NCBI RefSeq assembly: GCF_030146175.1
Contig: NZ_JASLCE010000008.1
Span: 1-64,000 of the forward strand
Source: Flavobacterium sp.
GTDB lineage: Bacteria > Bacteroidota > Bacteroidia > Flavobacteriales > Flavobacteriaceae
Length of the DNA stretch: 64,000 bases
Direction of reading: 5' to 3'
A program made the translations under genes and the position numbers. Under the pieces are notes generated by a model, which saw nothing but the letters and a program-made list of their open reading frames with translations, had not been told where the DNA came from and searched no databases. This document shows, one piece after another, positions 26,754-33,739 of the stretch (positions are counted from its first letter, which is position 1; each line of letters opens with the position of its first letter).

Positions 26754-27923
26754 TTAATTTTTGAAATACTCCACTCCATTTTCACCCAGCAATCCTTTTT
26801 TACCGGCTTCGGTAGTCACCTCAAACAAACCAAACTGCCAACTCTCACTCACCGGAATGGCTTCTAATATTTTTATTTCCTTATATTTTGGTTTAACCGG
26901 TTTATAAATGGAATTTAAAACAAACATTCCTTTTTTATTGTCCTTTTTAAGCATACAAATTCCCATCCACTCCTTTTCAATAGTATCATATTCATAATCC
27001 AGTAACACCTTACCGGTTTCGTCAATTAATCCCATTTGACTATTCTTTTTCATCAGGAACGTAGTATACCCATTATTCATCCCACAAACTTCGATACTTT
27101 CGTCACTTTTCAAAATGATCTTATCCTGATCCACACTATACACACCATACCCGTCGTTCATTTTCACAATATACATATCGATAGTGGCCGAATTCCTATT
27201 GATCGAAAAAGAAACTACCTCACCGTATTTTTCCCCTATACTTTTACTTCTGTTTTCCTCTTCCTCTGTTACCTGTATTTTCATACCGATAACAGGCGGG
27301 CCGTACCATTCCGGTGTTTCATCAACCAAAACGACACTGTCGGTAAAACCAACTTCATTTTCCTCCCCATCGTTATTTTCATTTTCTGCAACCCAGTGAA
27401 ACTTCTTGCTATTTTCATTTTCTCCCCAGGACTCATGTATAGTAGTATATGCGACGGGAATAAGCTGTTTTCCTTTTGAATTGATCAACCCTTGTTTACC
27501 TCCTTTTTCCACCACATAACTTTGATTGGAAGTAAGCGATATTTCATCATATTGAACCGGAATAAGCATTTTGAAATTCCGGATAACTCCGATTTTATTA
27601 TTCTTATACACATAAATATCTTTTGAAAAAGGATACATTTTGACCGAATCCAAATTCATTTCTGCCAACAACGTTCTCTTATGCTGATCAATAATTGAAA
27701 TTTTTCCGTTTTTCTTAATAACATATTTCCCTTTAAAGTTTGGTGGCGTTGTCATAAAATCCACCATACCGGTTGTAAAAGGTTTTACTTTCACCTTACC
27801 TAACGTATCGCAAAGTCCCCAAAGATTGCCATCCCGGTACGGTAACAACAATTCGTTCTTTTTAGCATTCTGAGAAAAGACAGTAGTAATACTCAATAAA
27901 AAAAGCAAATAAATTTTCTTCAT
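26754..27923 (-). CDS. Secreted WG-repeat protein (copy 2)
   Basis: 389 aa with a signal peptide (KKIYLLFLLSITTVFSQ). Same architecture as copy 1: the LLPYRDGNLWGLCDTLG opening is identical, GLINSKGKQLIP and MGLIDETGKVLLDYEY match, and the ending GLLGENGVEYFKN is identical. The middle ~180-230 differs by small insertions. Has a full -7 box at 27967-27974. It is separated from the rtcB2 operon upstream by a terminator at 28100, so it is probably its own unit. Function unknown. Confidence 0.82.
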   Translation of the reverse strand: MKKIYLLFLLSITTVFSQNAKKNELLLPYRDGNLWGLCDTLGKVKVKPFTTGMVDFMTTPPNFKGKYVIKKNGKISIIDQHKRTLLAEMNLDSVKMYPFSKDIYVYKNNKIGVIRNFKMLIPVQYDEISLTSNQSYVVEKGGKQGLINSKGKQLIPVAYTTIHESWGENENSKKFHWVAENENNDGEENEVGFTDSVVLVDETPEWYGPPVIGMKIQVTEEEENRSKSIGEKYGEVVSFSINRNSATIDMYIVKMNDGYGVYSVDQDKIILKSDESIEVCGMNNGYTTFLMKKNSQMGLIDETGKVLLDYEYDTIEKEWMGICMLKKDNKKGMFVLNSIYKPVKPKYKEIKILEAIPVSESWQFGLFEVTTEAGKKGLLGENGVEYFKN

Positions 27924-27966
27924 AAATAATAAAATTAGGTCAGTAAAACTACTGAAATATCTGACA

Positions 27967-27974
27967 CAAATATA
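27967..27974 (-). promoter_or_regulatory. -7 promoter box of WG-repeat gene 2 (TATATTTG)
   Basis: Exact TAnnTTTG on the minus strand, 43 nt before the ATG. The equivalent site of copy 1 is degraded to CATATTTT. Confidence 0.55.
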
Positions 27975-28099
27975 ATTTTAAAACCATTTCATTATCGTTT
28001 TTTTTCACCCAATTCCTATAAAAACCGATTCTATTTTACACTTCTCTTTTTTGCTATCCGAATAGTTTTCAAGTACCAAAATCCGGGCAAAAAACAATA

Positions 28100-28130
28100 A
28101 AAAGCCCCGAAACTAAATTTCAGGGCTTTT
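28100..28130 (-). terminator. Terminator of the rsr-Y RNA-rlaP-rtcB2 operon
   Basis: Stem AAAGCCCCGAAA/TTTCAGGGCTTT (one C-A mismatch) with loop CTAAA and a T-tract, immediately after the rtcB2 stop. Nearly the same hairpin sequence recurs at 34851. Confidence 0.75.
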
Positions 28131-28133
28131 ACT

Positions 28134-29558
28134 TTAATCTTCATGACTTCCGTCATCGGCCATTCGGACCAATTTTGGTGTAAATTTCGCTACAACATCA
28201 ATCAGTTCTTTTTGTGCTTCCATAACCACGGTAATATCTTTATAGGCCATTGGCGCTTCATCTCTTCCGGCACCAACAAGCGTCACGCCGTGTTCTTTTA
28301 ACACGTCCCGCATATCGGCTTTGGTAATACTTTTCACCGCCTGTTTACGGCTCATCTGTCTTCCGGCGCCATGCGAAGCCGAATGAATCGCTTCCGATTC
28401 TCCTTTTCTCCGCACCAAAAAACCGGGAGCCGTCATCGAACCCGGAATGATTCCCATCACCCCTTTTCCGGCTGGTGTAGCTCCTTTTCGATGCACGATA
28501 ACCTCTTCGCCGTTCCAAATTTCCTTCCATGCAAAATTATGATGGTTTTCAACCCGTGCCAGCAATGTCCCGCCAATAGCTTTCTGCATTTTTTCATGAA
28601 TCACCTGATGACAGGCAGATGCATAATCGCCAGCGAGATTCATCGCCAACCAATATTCCATTCCTTCCTGTGAATCCATATTCAGATACGCTAAGTTGGC
28701 CGCTTCATGTGGCAACTTACATATTTTTTTAGCCAGTTGGGTGTAATACCCGGCTATCGTAGCTCCCATCCCTCTTGATCCGGAATGCGTCAATAACGCG
28801 ACATAACGTCCTTTATCAATATTTAACACCTCATCGCGCTGTTCAAATTCAATGATTCCGAATTCCACAAAGTGATTTCCGCCACCGGATGTTCCCAATT
28901 GCGACCAGGCTTTATCCTGTAACTTTTTAATAAACGGCGTCAGGTTAAACTCGTCTCGGTCAAGAATATCGTGTTGTGTTTTATGTTGTCCGTGATACCC
29001 GTGTCCGGCTCCGAATTTTGTATTGGCAATCAGCTCTCTTTTGTATTTCGCCTGATTTTCATAGAAATGCATTTCCGGAATATCATAGATTGACAAAGCC
29101 ATACGACAGCCGATATCGACTCCGACACCATACGGGATAATCGCATTTTTAGTTGCCAGAACGCCTCCAATCGGCAATCCATACCCCTGATGTGCATCCG
29201 GCATTAAAGCTCCTGCAACCGTAACCGGTAACTGCATTGCCACCCGCATCTGATCCTGAGCACCCTCATCAATATGTTCGGCTCCAAATACCCGGTATTC
29301 TTTTCCGGTTTCCAACAACGGGATCGTTTGATCAACAGGCGTATTGGCTTCTTCGATTAACTTTGTTGCCAATGCTTCCCATATTGCATCGTCCAAATAG
29401 TGTTCCGGTTTCTCTTTTATATTTTTCAACAACTCCAACATCGCGATCTTATCCTGACCAACATTCTGTTTCGCTGCAATTTTTAATGCCAATCCCAAGA
29501 CTGCATTTTCGTTATATCCAACCGAAATCAAATCGGTTCCTGTAATTTTTGTTTCCAT
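28134..29558 (-). CDS. rtcB: RtcB RNA ligase (copy 2, Ro60-associated)
   Basis: 474 aa, full-length RtcB. Intact motifs: GVGVDIGCRMALSIYD, SGGGNHFVEFG, LTHSGSRGMG, RVENHHNFAWKE, HRKGATPAGKG, and HSASHGAGR with the guanylated His at about residue 396, then APMAYKDI. Seals 2',3'-cyclic or 3'-phosphate RNA ends to 5'-OH ends. Its ATG overlaps the stop of the upstream nucleotidyltransferase by 1 nt (TAATG), so it is coupled to the Ro60/Y RNA operon. Similar to the 9662 copy over the whole length but with different termini. No RtcA cyclase and no archease is encoded in the window. Confidence 0.96.
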   Translation of the reverse strand: METKITGTDLISVGYNENAVLGLALKIAAKQNVGQDKIAMLELLKNIKEKPEHYLDDAIWEALATKLIEEANTPVDQTIPLLETGKEYRVFGAEHIDEGAQDQMRVAMQLPVTVAGALMPDAHQGYGLPIGGVLATKNAIIPYGVGVDIGCRMALSIYDIPEMHFYENQAKYKRELIANTKFGAGHGYHGQHKTQHDILDRDEFNLTPFIKKLQDKAWSQLGTSGGGNHFVEFGIIEFEQRDEVLNIDKGRYVALLTHSGSRGMGATIAGYYTQLAKKICKLPHEAANLAYLNMDSQEGMEYWLAMNLAGDYASACHQVIHEKMQKAIGGTLLARVENHHNFAWKEIWNGEEVIVHRKGATPAGKGVMGIIPGSMTAPGFLVRRKGESEAIHSASHGAGRQMSRKQAVKSITKADMRDVLKEHGVTLVGAGRDEAPMAYKDITVVMEAQKELIDVVAKFTPKLVRMADDGSHED

Positions 29559-30622
29559 TAGTATCTACTGTATAATTCTTCCCGCATTTCTATCAAAAGC
29601 TTTTCTGCTTTTTCGATATCGGGAAAATCTTTTAAATCACTCTCTTTAGCCCCAAATTCAATACGCTCCAATATATTTTCCGCCAGCAGCAGCAGTTCTT
29701 CATAACTTTTATTCCCAGCTTTAATTGCCAGCAAATCTTCCCGGTTTTGACGTCTGATATTGAGTTTTCCGGTTTCCATGAGTTCTTCAGCTACCTGCAG
29801 TAAGCGTATCGTGTGCATCATATTTTTGGAATCGTATCCGCCCTGATGTTTTTCATTCACCGCATAACGCTCCTGATTGCGTTTTTCAACCCATTCCCAA
29901 TACGCATTATAATCTTTACAATAGGACGAGTAGCTTTCTGCATTAAAACACAGATATACGTGTACCTTTTCGCCTTCTTCCACCGACGACAAACTCACTT
30001 CGTTGGAATGACTGTTTTTCTGCACTCCTTTATACCCCTTCGTTCCCATTTGATCGTAAAACAAAGCATATAATCCTTTTGAATGCGGTAATTTTATCAA
30101 TCCGCAGCGTTCCTCATCATATCGTTGTGCTTTAATCCAATCTCGAAACGGAACCACATCGTAATTTTGTAAAACAAAACAAAAATCCAATACTTCTTTT
30201 TTCTCCTTGGGAAAAGGATTAACAATTTTCTTTTTAAGTCCTTTAGCCTTCCGGATCTGCGTAACCGCATAACCGGCAAAAGTATCCTTTGTTTGTTTGG
30301 ACAGAAACATTTCCATTGTGAGTCGTTCCATTATCGGATGCTTAAGCAACACACAATCTTCGGGTGTTGCCAGTAATTCGAGCATGTTCGGGTTACTTTT
30401 TAAAAGCAATTCCATAAACCTACCCAGTTCATAATAAACCTCATCGTTGGTTTCATTTTGAACCTGCGCTACATACTCCAATCCGAAGAACTGTTCTTTA
30501 GGAAGATAAAACACTCCTTTAAGATCTGTATCCGATTCCGGCGTATCCAAACCGTAGGCTTTACTACCGCTGACACACTCAAACAGCAACAGCCCTTTTT
30601 CTTTTATTTCCTGTATTGTCAT
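29558..30622 (-). CDS. RlaP-type nucleotidyltransferase 1 (RNA-repair pol-beta family)
   Basis: 354 aa. Pol-beta-fold nucleotidyltransferase with G19-S20 and the catalytic pair D31/D33 in SGSKAYGLDTPESDTDLKG. Belongs with PF10127/COG3541 (RlaP, RNA repair pathway polymerase-beta family), which co-occurs with RtcB. The long C-terminal region (~100-340) is helical and basic (KAKGLKKKIVNPFPKEKKE) and may bind RNA. Its start lies inside the 3' end of nucleotidyltransferase 2 (44-nt overlap) and its stop overlaps rtcB2. Predicted to add nucleotides to damaged RNA ends before sealing; the substrate is inferred. Confidence 0.88.
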   Translation of the reverse strand: MTIQEIKEKGLLLFECVSGSKAYGLDTPESDTDLKGVFYLPKEQFFGLEYVAQVQNETNDEVYYELGRFMELLLKSNPNMLELLATPEDCVLLKHPIMERLTMEMFLSKQTKDTFAGYAVTQIRKAKGLKKKIVNPFPKEKKEVLDFCFVLQNYDVVPFRDWIKAQRYDEERCGLIKLPHSKGLYALFYDQMGTKGYKGVQKNSHSNEVSLSSVEEGEKVHVYLCFNAESYSSYCKDYNAYWEWVEKRNQERYAVNEKHQGGYDSKNMMHTIRLLQVAEELMETGKLNIRRQNREDLLAIKAGNKSYEELLLLAENILERIEFGAKESDLKDFPDIEKAEKLLIEMREELYSRY

Positions 30623-31379
30623 AACGTTTTAGCATGGTTTGAAAAAAGACATCCAGACTTTCGGTTTCAAATACCTCTTTTCCAACCGATTTTACGGCTT
30701 CTGTTGTTTTTTCAAAAGTTGTTTTTATAAAATCACTGAGTTCCCCGGTTACTACAACCCAATCGGATTCTTTTGCGGTTTCTTTTTGCTTGATCAACTG
30801 CAATATTATTGTTTTCACTTTAGCCTCATCCGGTAGTACGGTTAGCAATTCTCCGATTGTCATGGGCGCTATGGTTTGTTTTTCGACACACCATTTGGCG
30901 GCCAATAAAGGGCGAAGGATGTAAAACAGCTTTTTGATTTTTATTTCATTACCCTCTTCCATAGTCAACAGCGCGCTTTTTGCGATTCCAAGATAATGAA
31001 ACGTATTACTTCTTTCGCTAAAAAAACATTGCGACAATTGCCATAGTGCTTCGCGGAATCCTTTTTCTTCATAATAGACTTCCGGCGATTGCAGCCATTC
31101 AAATATTGTTGTATTGGATTTATTCATGAGCTGCAATACTTTCTTCAAATCCCATCCATACACATCCAATTCATCCGTTATCGGAAAACTCAGATGTCCA
31201 TCTACTTCTTTTACCGATAAATACGCACTACTATTTCGTATGTATACAAACCGTACATCATAATCACTATCCGGAGAAGGAAATCCCCAGGCACGGCTTC
31301 CGGATTCACAGGCAAATACTATTTTTATACCGTTTGCCTTTTCTATTTCTTTTAATTTTTCTGCTATTATTGTTTTCAT
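30579..31379 (-). CDS. RlaP-type nucleotidyltransferase 2
   Basis: 266 aa, first protein gene after the Y RNA array. G27-S28 and catalytic D39/D41 in SGSRAWGFPSPDSDYDVRF, with the same spacing as its partner. Contains DVYGWDLKKVLQLMNKSN, TIFEWLQSPEVY and a C-terminal helical domain; this subtype resembles YcgL-like COG3541 proteins. It is not a recent duplicate of nucleotidyltransferase 1, since only the catalytic region and the following helix are clearly alike. The ATG is 19 nt after the end of Y RNA 5. Two different RlaP enzymes in one operon suggest two end types or a heteromer. Confidence 0.88.
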   Translation of the reverse strand: MKTIIAEKLKEIEKANGIKIVFACESGSRAWGFPSPDSDYDVRFVYIRNSSAYLSVKEVDGHLSFPITDELDVYGWDLKKVLQLMNKSNTTIFEWLQSPEVYYEEKGFREALWQLSQCFFSERSNTFHYLGIAKSALLTMEEGNEIKIKKLFYILRPLLAAKWCVEKQTIAPMTIGELLTVLPDEAKVKTIILQLIKQKETAKESDWVVVTGELSDFIKTTFEKTTEAVKSVGKEVFETESLDVFFQTMLKRYDNTGNKRKRAVAV

Positions 31380-31397
31380 TTTTAAGCTTTTTTATAA

Positions 31398-31524
31398 ACC
31401 GGGCAACAAGCAAAAAGAGTACATGGCGTGCGACCTTACACTAACTGTACTAACGGTACAGCGTCGGAATCGAACCAACACTACCCGAGCCCTAATCGAA
31501 GTAACTCCTTTTTACGACACCGGT
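31398..31524 (-). ncRNA. Y RNA-like RNA 5 with permuted tRNA mimic
   Basis: 127 nt. Outer stem ACCGG/CCGGU (31524-31520 with 31402-31398); 5' box UGUCGUA (31519-31513); inner stem AAAAAGGAGU/ACUCUUUUU (one bulge); UUACUUCG; 3' box GCUUGUUGC. The loop holds a T-arm GUUGG-UUCGAUU-CCGAC (31479-31463), then an acceptor-like stem CUGUAC/GUACAG closed by the 5-nt loop CGUUA (31461-31445), then a D-arm-like GUGU..GCAC with GG in its loop (31441-31428). The order T-arm, capped acceptor, D-arm is a circular permutation of tRNA. Known bacterial YrlA RNAs are also tRNA mimics bound by Ro60. Confidence 0.88.
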
Positions 31525-31541
31525 ATTTATGTTTTAATTGT

Positions 31542-31612
31542 AAAGAGGCAACATTTGTAAAGTGATCGGTCCTTTTAATTGTACGAAGTAACACTTTAGT
31601 ACGGCACTCTTT
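31542..31612 (-). ncRNA. Y RNA-like RNA 4, minimal form without T-arm
   Basis: 71 nt, the smallest unit. Outer stem AAAGAG/CUCUUU (31612-31607 with 31547-31542), 5' box UGCCGUA (one change from the others), inner stem UAAAGUG/CACUUUA (31598-31592 with 31564-31558), UUACUUCG box, and 3' box CAAAUGUUGC. The ~19-nt apical loop after the UUACUUCG box has no T-arm or D-arm. It keeps every Ro60-side element shared by the array but lacks the tRNA-like module. Confidence 0.82.
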
Positions 31613-31614
31613 TA

Positions 31615-31700
31615 GCAAGCGTAACAAGCAACAAATGACTTTCGGGACTCGAACCCAATTTAATCTACCAACGAAGTAACATTTGTTTACGACAACTTAC
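31615..31700 (-). ncRNA. Y RNA-like RNA 3 with T-arm only
   Basis: 86 nt. Outer stem GUAAGU/GCUUGC (with G-U pairs), 5' box UGUCGUA (31694-31688), inner stem AACAAAUG/CAUUUGUU (31687-31680 with 31637-31630), UUACUUCG box, and 3' box GCUUGUUAC. A perfect T-arm UUGGG-UUCGAGU-CCCGA lies at 31658-31642. No capped acceptor stem or clear D-arm; a GUUGGUAGA stretch before the T-arm recalls a D-loop but does not form a convincing stem. Confidence 0.83.
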
Positions 31701-31701
31701 G

Positions 31702-31838
31702 AAACAGAAGCAACATTCGAAAAAAGTACAGGGGCACATCGTTGCCGGAGTCGAACCGGATAACCTTGCTGTTTTTACAACTTCGCTATTCCTCCCCCAA
31801 ATGGTGACGAAGTAACTTTTTTCTACGACATTCTGTTT
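31702..31838 (-). ncRNA. Y RNA-like RNA 2 with T-arm
   Basis: 137 nt. Outer stem AAACAGAA/UUCUGUUU (8 perfect bp, 31838-31831 with 31709-31702), 5' box UGUCGUA (31830-31824), inner stem GAAAAAAGU/ACUUUUUUC (9 perfect bp, 31823-31815 with 31727-31719), UUACUUCG, and 3' box GAAUGUUGC. The apical part is closed by GGGG/CCCC and holds a hairpin (GUUGU/ACAGC) followed by a T-arm CCGG-UUCGACU-CCGG (31759-31745). Here the T-arm is 3' of the other hairpin, unlike units 1 and 5. Confidence 0.85.
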
Positions 31839-31846
31839 TTATTTTT

Positions 31847-31978
31847 AAACAAGGTAACCTATCAAAAAGAGTATTTATTTTGCTCTACCAACTGAGCTAC
31901 ATCTTACCGATGGCGGGACTTGAACCCGCGTCCCAAATACTTTAAATACGAAGTAACTCTTTTTTACGACACTTGTTT
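31847..31978 (-). ncRNA. Y RNA-like RNA 1 with permuted tRNA mimic
   Basis: 132 nt, 50 nt downstream of the Ro60 gene. Outer stem AAACAAG/CUUGUUU (31978-31972 with 31853-31847), 5' box UGUCGUA (31971-31965), inner stem AAAAAGAG/CUCUUUUU (31964-31957 with 31871-31864), UUACUUCG (31956-31949), and 3' box GAUAGGUUAC. Apical module: T-arm GCGGG-UUCAAGU-CCCGC (31929-31913), acceptor-like CAUC/GAUG capped by GGUAA (31912-31900), and canonical D-arm GCUC-AGUUGGUA-GAGC (31897-31882). The D-arm and T-arm are perfect tRNA matches but in permuted order with no anticodon arm. Confidence 0.92.
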
Positions 31979-31994
31979 TTTATTTCTTTTTATA

Positions 31995-32023
31995 ACTCCC
32001 GCGATGTTCTTAACCACGGGAGT
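31995..32023 (-). other. Hairpin between Ro60 gene and Y RNA array
   Basis: 7-bp stem ACTCCCG/CGGGAGT with a 15-nt loop, starting 5 nt after the Ro60 stop. It is followed by an A-rich stretch, not a U-tract, so it is not a normal terminator. It may be a processing or mRNA 3'-end element that separates the rsr mRNA from the RNA array. Confidence 0.55.
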
Positions 32024-32028
32024 ACTAC

Positions 32029-33546
32029 CTACAACCCAATCGCATTGATTTTATCCAGGGCTGTTTCTTTGTTTTCCAAAGCATCTAAAAGATCAAATAT
32101 CTTATCGGACCAACCGGCCAACAAATACACATCATTTTCTCGTATATCTATCGGTTGCTGACCGTATCCTGCCAAATCGAACAAATACAATTTTGCCTGT
32201 GGCGCAATTCGTTTGTACTTTTTCCAGGAACCGGCAAACGAGTTAAAAGTCATGGTACTGTTCCACATCTGGGCATCGGTAAACAACATCACTTTATCCA
32301 CCTGCTGGTTTTTACGAATCAGATCTTCCAACACCAAATGTCCGTTAGTAGCATATCCTACTTCGCCTTCTCTCCTGTAATATTCTTCTACATTGGCCAG
32401 TACCGCGCTTCTTGACATATTGATCACTTTCCAGGTATCGCCAAACATTCCGCTGATTACATTTTTACAACGGGATTGCAACAACATTCCCAACATCAAA
32501 CCGATATCATACAGTAATATCTTACTTCTTGCGGAAACCGGTTTTTGCATCGACCCCGAAACATCGCAAGCAATCACTACAGATGTATCGTAACCAAACC
32601 CGCGAATATTTTGCGCACTTATCGCAACCGCTTTTTCCAAAGCCTTCAAAATACTGGACGTAAACGGCGAATTGATTTGTTTCACTTCCCGATAGGCCGC
32701 CAAAAACCGAAATGGTAATTGTTTGGAACCGACAACCGCTTTTTCATTCGTCAGATAATCTGAAACCATAGCGATATGTTGTGCCGATACATTAGCTTCA
32801 AGTATATTCCGAAGGTTTCGCATCAAAGCCATATAACCGACTTTACGACTTTCTATCAACTCTTCCCATTTTAAGCGAAAAGCCATATTACGGACAGTTG
32901 TATTTTCAAATTTTACCATCCCCAAAACCGAAAGCTCCGTTTCCCATGTGTATGGTATTGCCAACGTATTGTTTACTATTTTATTAAATAACTCCTGCTG
33001 GTTCGCATCTTTTGCTTTCGGATGTACCAAAAACAAAGCATCTTTTAAGGTCACTTCCGCTTTCCGGTTGTATTTGGCAAACTGATATTCGTCGAACGTA
33101 TTGAACGATACCGCCAAACCTTTTTGAATCTGTTTTGAAAGTCGGTTTAATTTTTTAGTTTCTTTTCGTTCGTTAGCTAACTGATAATAGGCTAGCAATT
33201 CGGTAATCTCATCTGCTCTTTTCACTACATTGGTAACCGCTTTACTTACCGTTGCATTTCCGGATGTTATTTTCGCTAATTCCACTATCAATACCATCGG
33301 AACGGAACGCAAGTTCATTTCATTTCGGGCATACGCCGCCAGTTTCGCAACAAATTCCGGATCGCATACAGTCATTAATTTCTGAATTCGCTGCAATCGA
33401 TCATCCTGTTTTTCGTAAAAAGAATCACTTAATCCGGTTGTAACAACTGCGGTATACAATTCTTCTTCAGGCGACATTACGTATGCCGTTGCTCTTTCAT
33501 GATTGATGATCCTTTTACTTTCTCTTTTTAATAAGTTGAATTTCAT
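32029..33546 (-). CDS. rsr: Ro60 orthologue (TROVE domain protein, Rsr)
   Basis: 505 aa from ATG 33546; upstream in-frame sequence to 33612 is rejected because the minus-strand promoter lies within it. N-terminal TROVE HEAT-repeat ring (~5-310: ESKRIINHERATAYVMSPEEELYTAVVT, FVAKLAAYARNEMNLRSVPMVLIVELAK, VRNMAFRLKWEELIESRKVGYMALMRNLRNIL) and a C-terminal vWA domain with an intact MIDAS DVSGS (328-332) and LFTDAQMW. Ro60/Rsr rings bind Y RNAs on the outside and ends of misfolded RNA in the centre. It is the first gene of the operon; five Y RNA-like units follow directly. Salmonella rsr-yrlBA-rtcBA is the comparable known locus. Confidence 0.95.
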   Translation of the reverse strand: MKFNLLKRESKRIINHERATAYVMSPEEELYTAVVTTGLSDSFYEKQDDRLQRIQKLMTVCDPEFVAKLAAYARNEMNLRSVPMVLIVELAKITSGNATVSKAVTNVVKRADEITELLAYYQLANERKETKKLNRLSKQIQKGLAVSFNTFDEYQFAKYNRKAEVTLKDALFLVHPKAKDANQQELFNKIVNNTLAIPYTWETELSVLGMVKFENTTVRNMAFRLKWEELIESRKVGYMALMRNLRNILEANVSAQHIAMVSDYLTNEKAVVGSKQLPFRFLAAYREVKQINSPFTSSILKALEKAVAISAQNIRGFGYDTSVVIACDVSGSMQKPVSARSKILLYDIGLMLGMLLQSRCKNVISGMFGDTWKVINMSRSAVLANVEEYYRREGEVGYATNGHLVLEDLIRKNQQVDKVMLFTDAQMWNSTMTFNSFAGSWKKYKRIAPQAKLYLFDLAGYGQQPIDIRENDVYLLAGWSDKIFDLLDALENKETALDKINAIGL

Positions 33547-33609
33547 CGTTTTACTTTTTGTTGTTACACTTCGTTTTAACTGCCGGACTGTTGTGTTATC
33601 CTGACATTG

Positions 33610-33617
33610 CAAAGATG
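33610..33617 (-). promoter_or_regulatory. rsr: Candidate -7 box of the rsr operon (CATCTTTG)
   Basis: Seven of eight bases match TAnnTTTG, 64 nt before the rsr ATG. No TTG at -33; two CTGCGTA repeats lie at that position instead, which fits an activator-dependent promoter. Confidence 0.5.
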
Positions 33618-33627
33618 ACCACCTTAG

Positions 33628-33647
33628 TACGCAGCATAAATACGCAG
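33628..33647. promoter_or_regulatory. Direct repeat TACGCAG x2 upstream of rsr (candidate regulator site)
   Basis: TACGCAG at 33628-33634 and again at 33641-33647, 13 bp apart, just upstream of the rsr -7 box. The same TACGCA core forms an inverted repeat before the divergent WYL gene (33740-33758). Confidence 0.5.
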
Positions 33648-33739
33648 TAAAAATATTTTTACAAATTATTTTACAAACAGCTTATTTTAAAACAATTAAA
33701 CACTAAAAAAAGTAACATTTAACATCAAAAATAAAACAC

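Noticed and set aside
25441..27923. WG-repeat genes as part of the rtcB2 operon
   Set aside because: A terminator follows rtcB2 directly, and copy 2 has its own promoter; shared strand alone does not link them.
31882..31929. D-arm and T-arm sequences that look like a normal tRNA gene
   Set aside because: The order is T-arm then D-arm with a capped acceptor-like stem and no anticodon arm, so this is a tRNA mimic within a Y RNA, not a tRNA gene.
31398..31978. Repeated TAC(G)ACA / CGAAGTAAC pattern resembling a CRISPR or simple repeat array
   Set aside because: Repeat spacing is uneven (71-137 nt), and the repeated words pair or sit in fixed places of a fold. There is no cas gene and no constant repeat/spacer pattern.
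31995..32023. Hairpin after the rsr stop as a terminator
   Set aside because: It is followed by an A-rich stretch on the transcribed strand, not a U-tract, and the RNA array must be transcribed past it.
31973..32161. 62-codon plus-strand ORF over the rsr end and array start
   Set aside because: Antisense to rsr and the first Y RNA; no family features.
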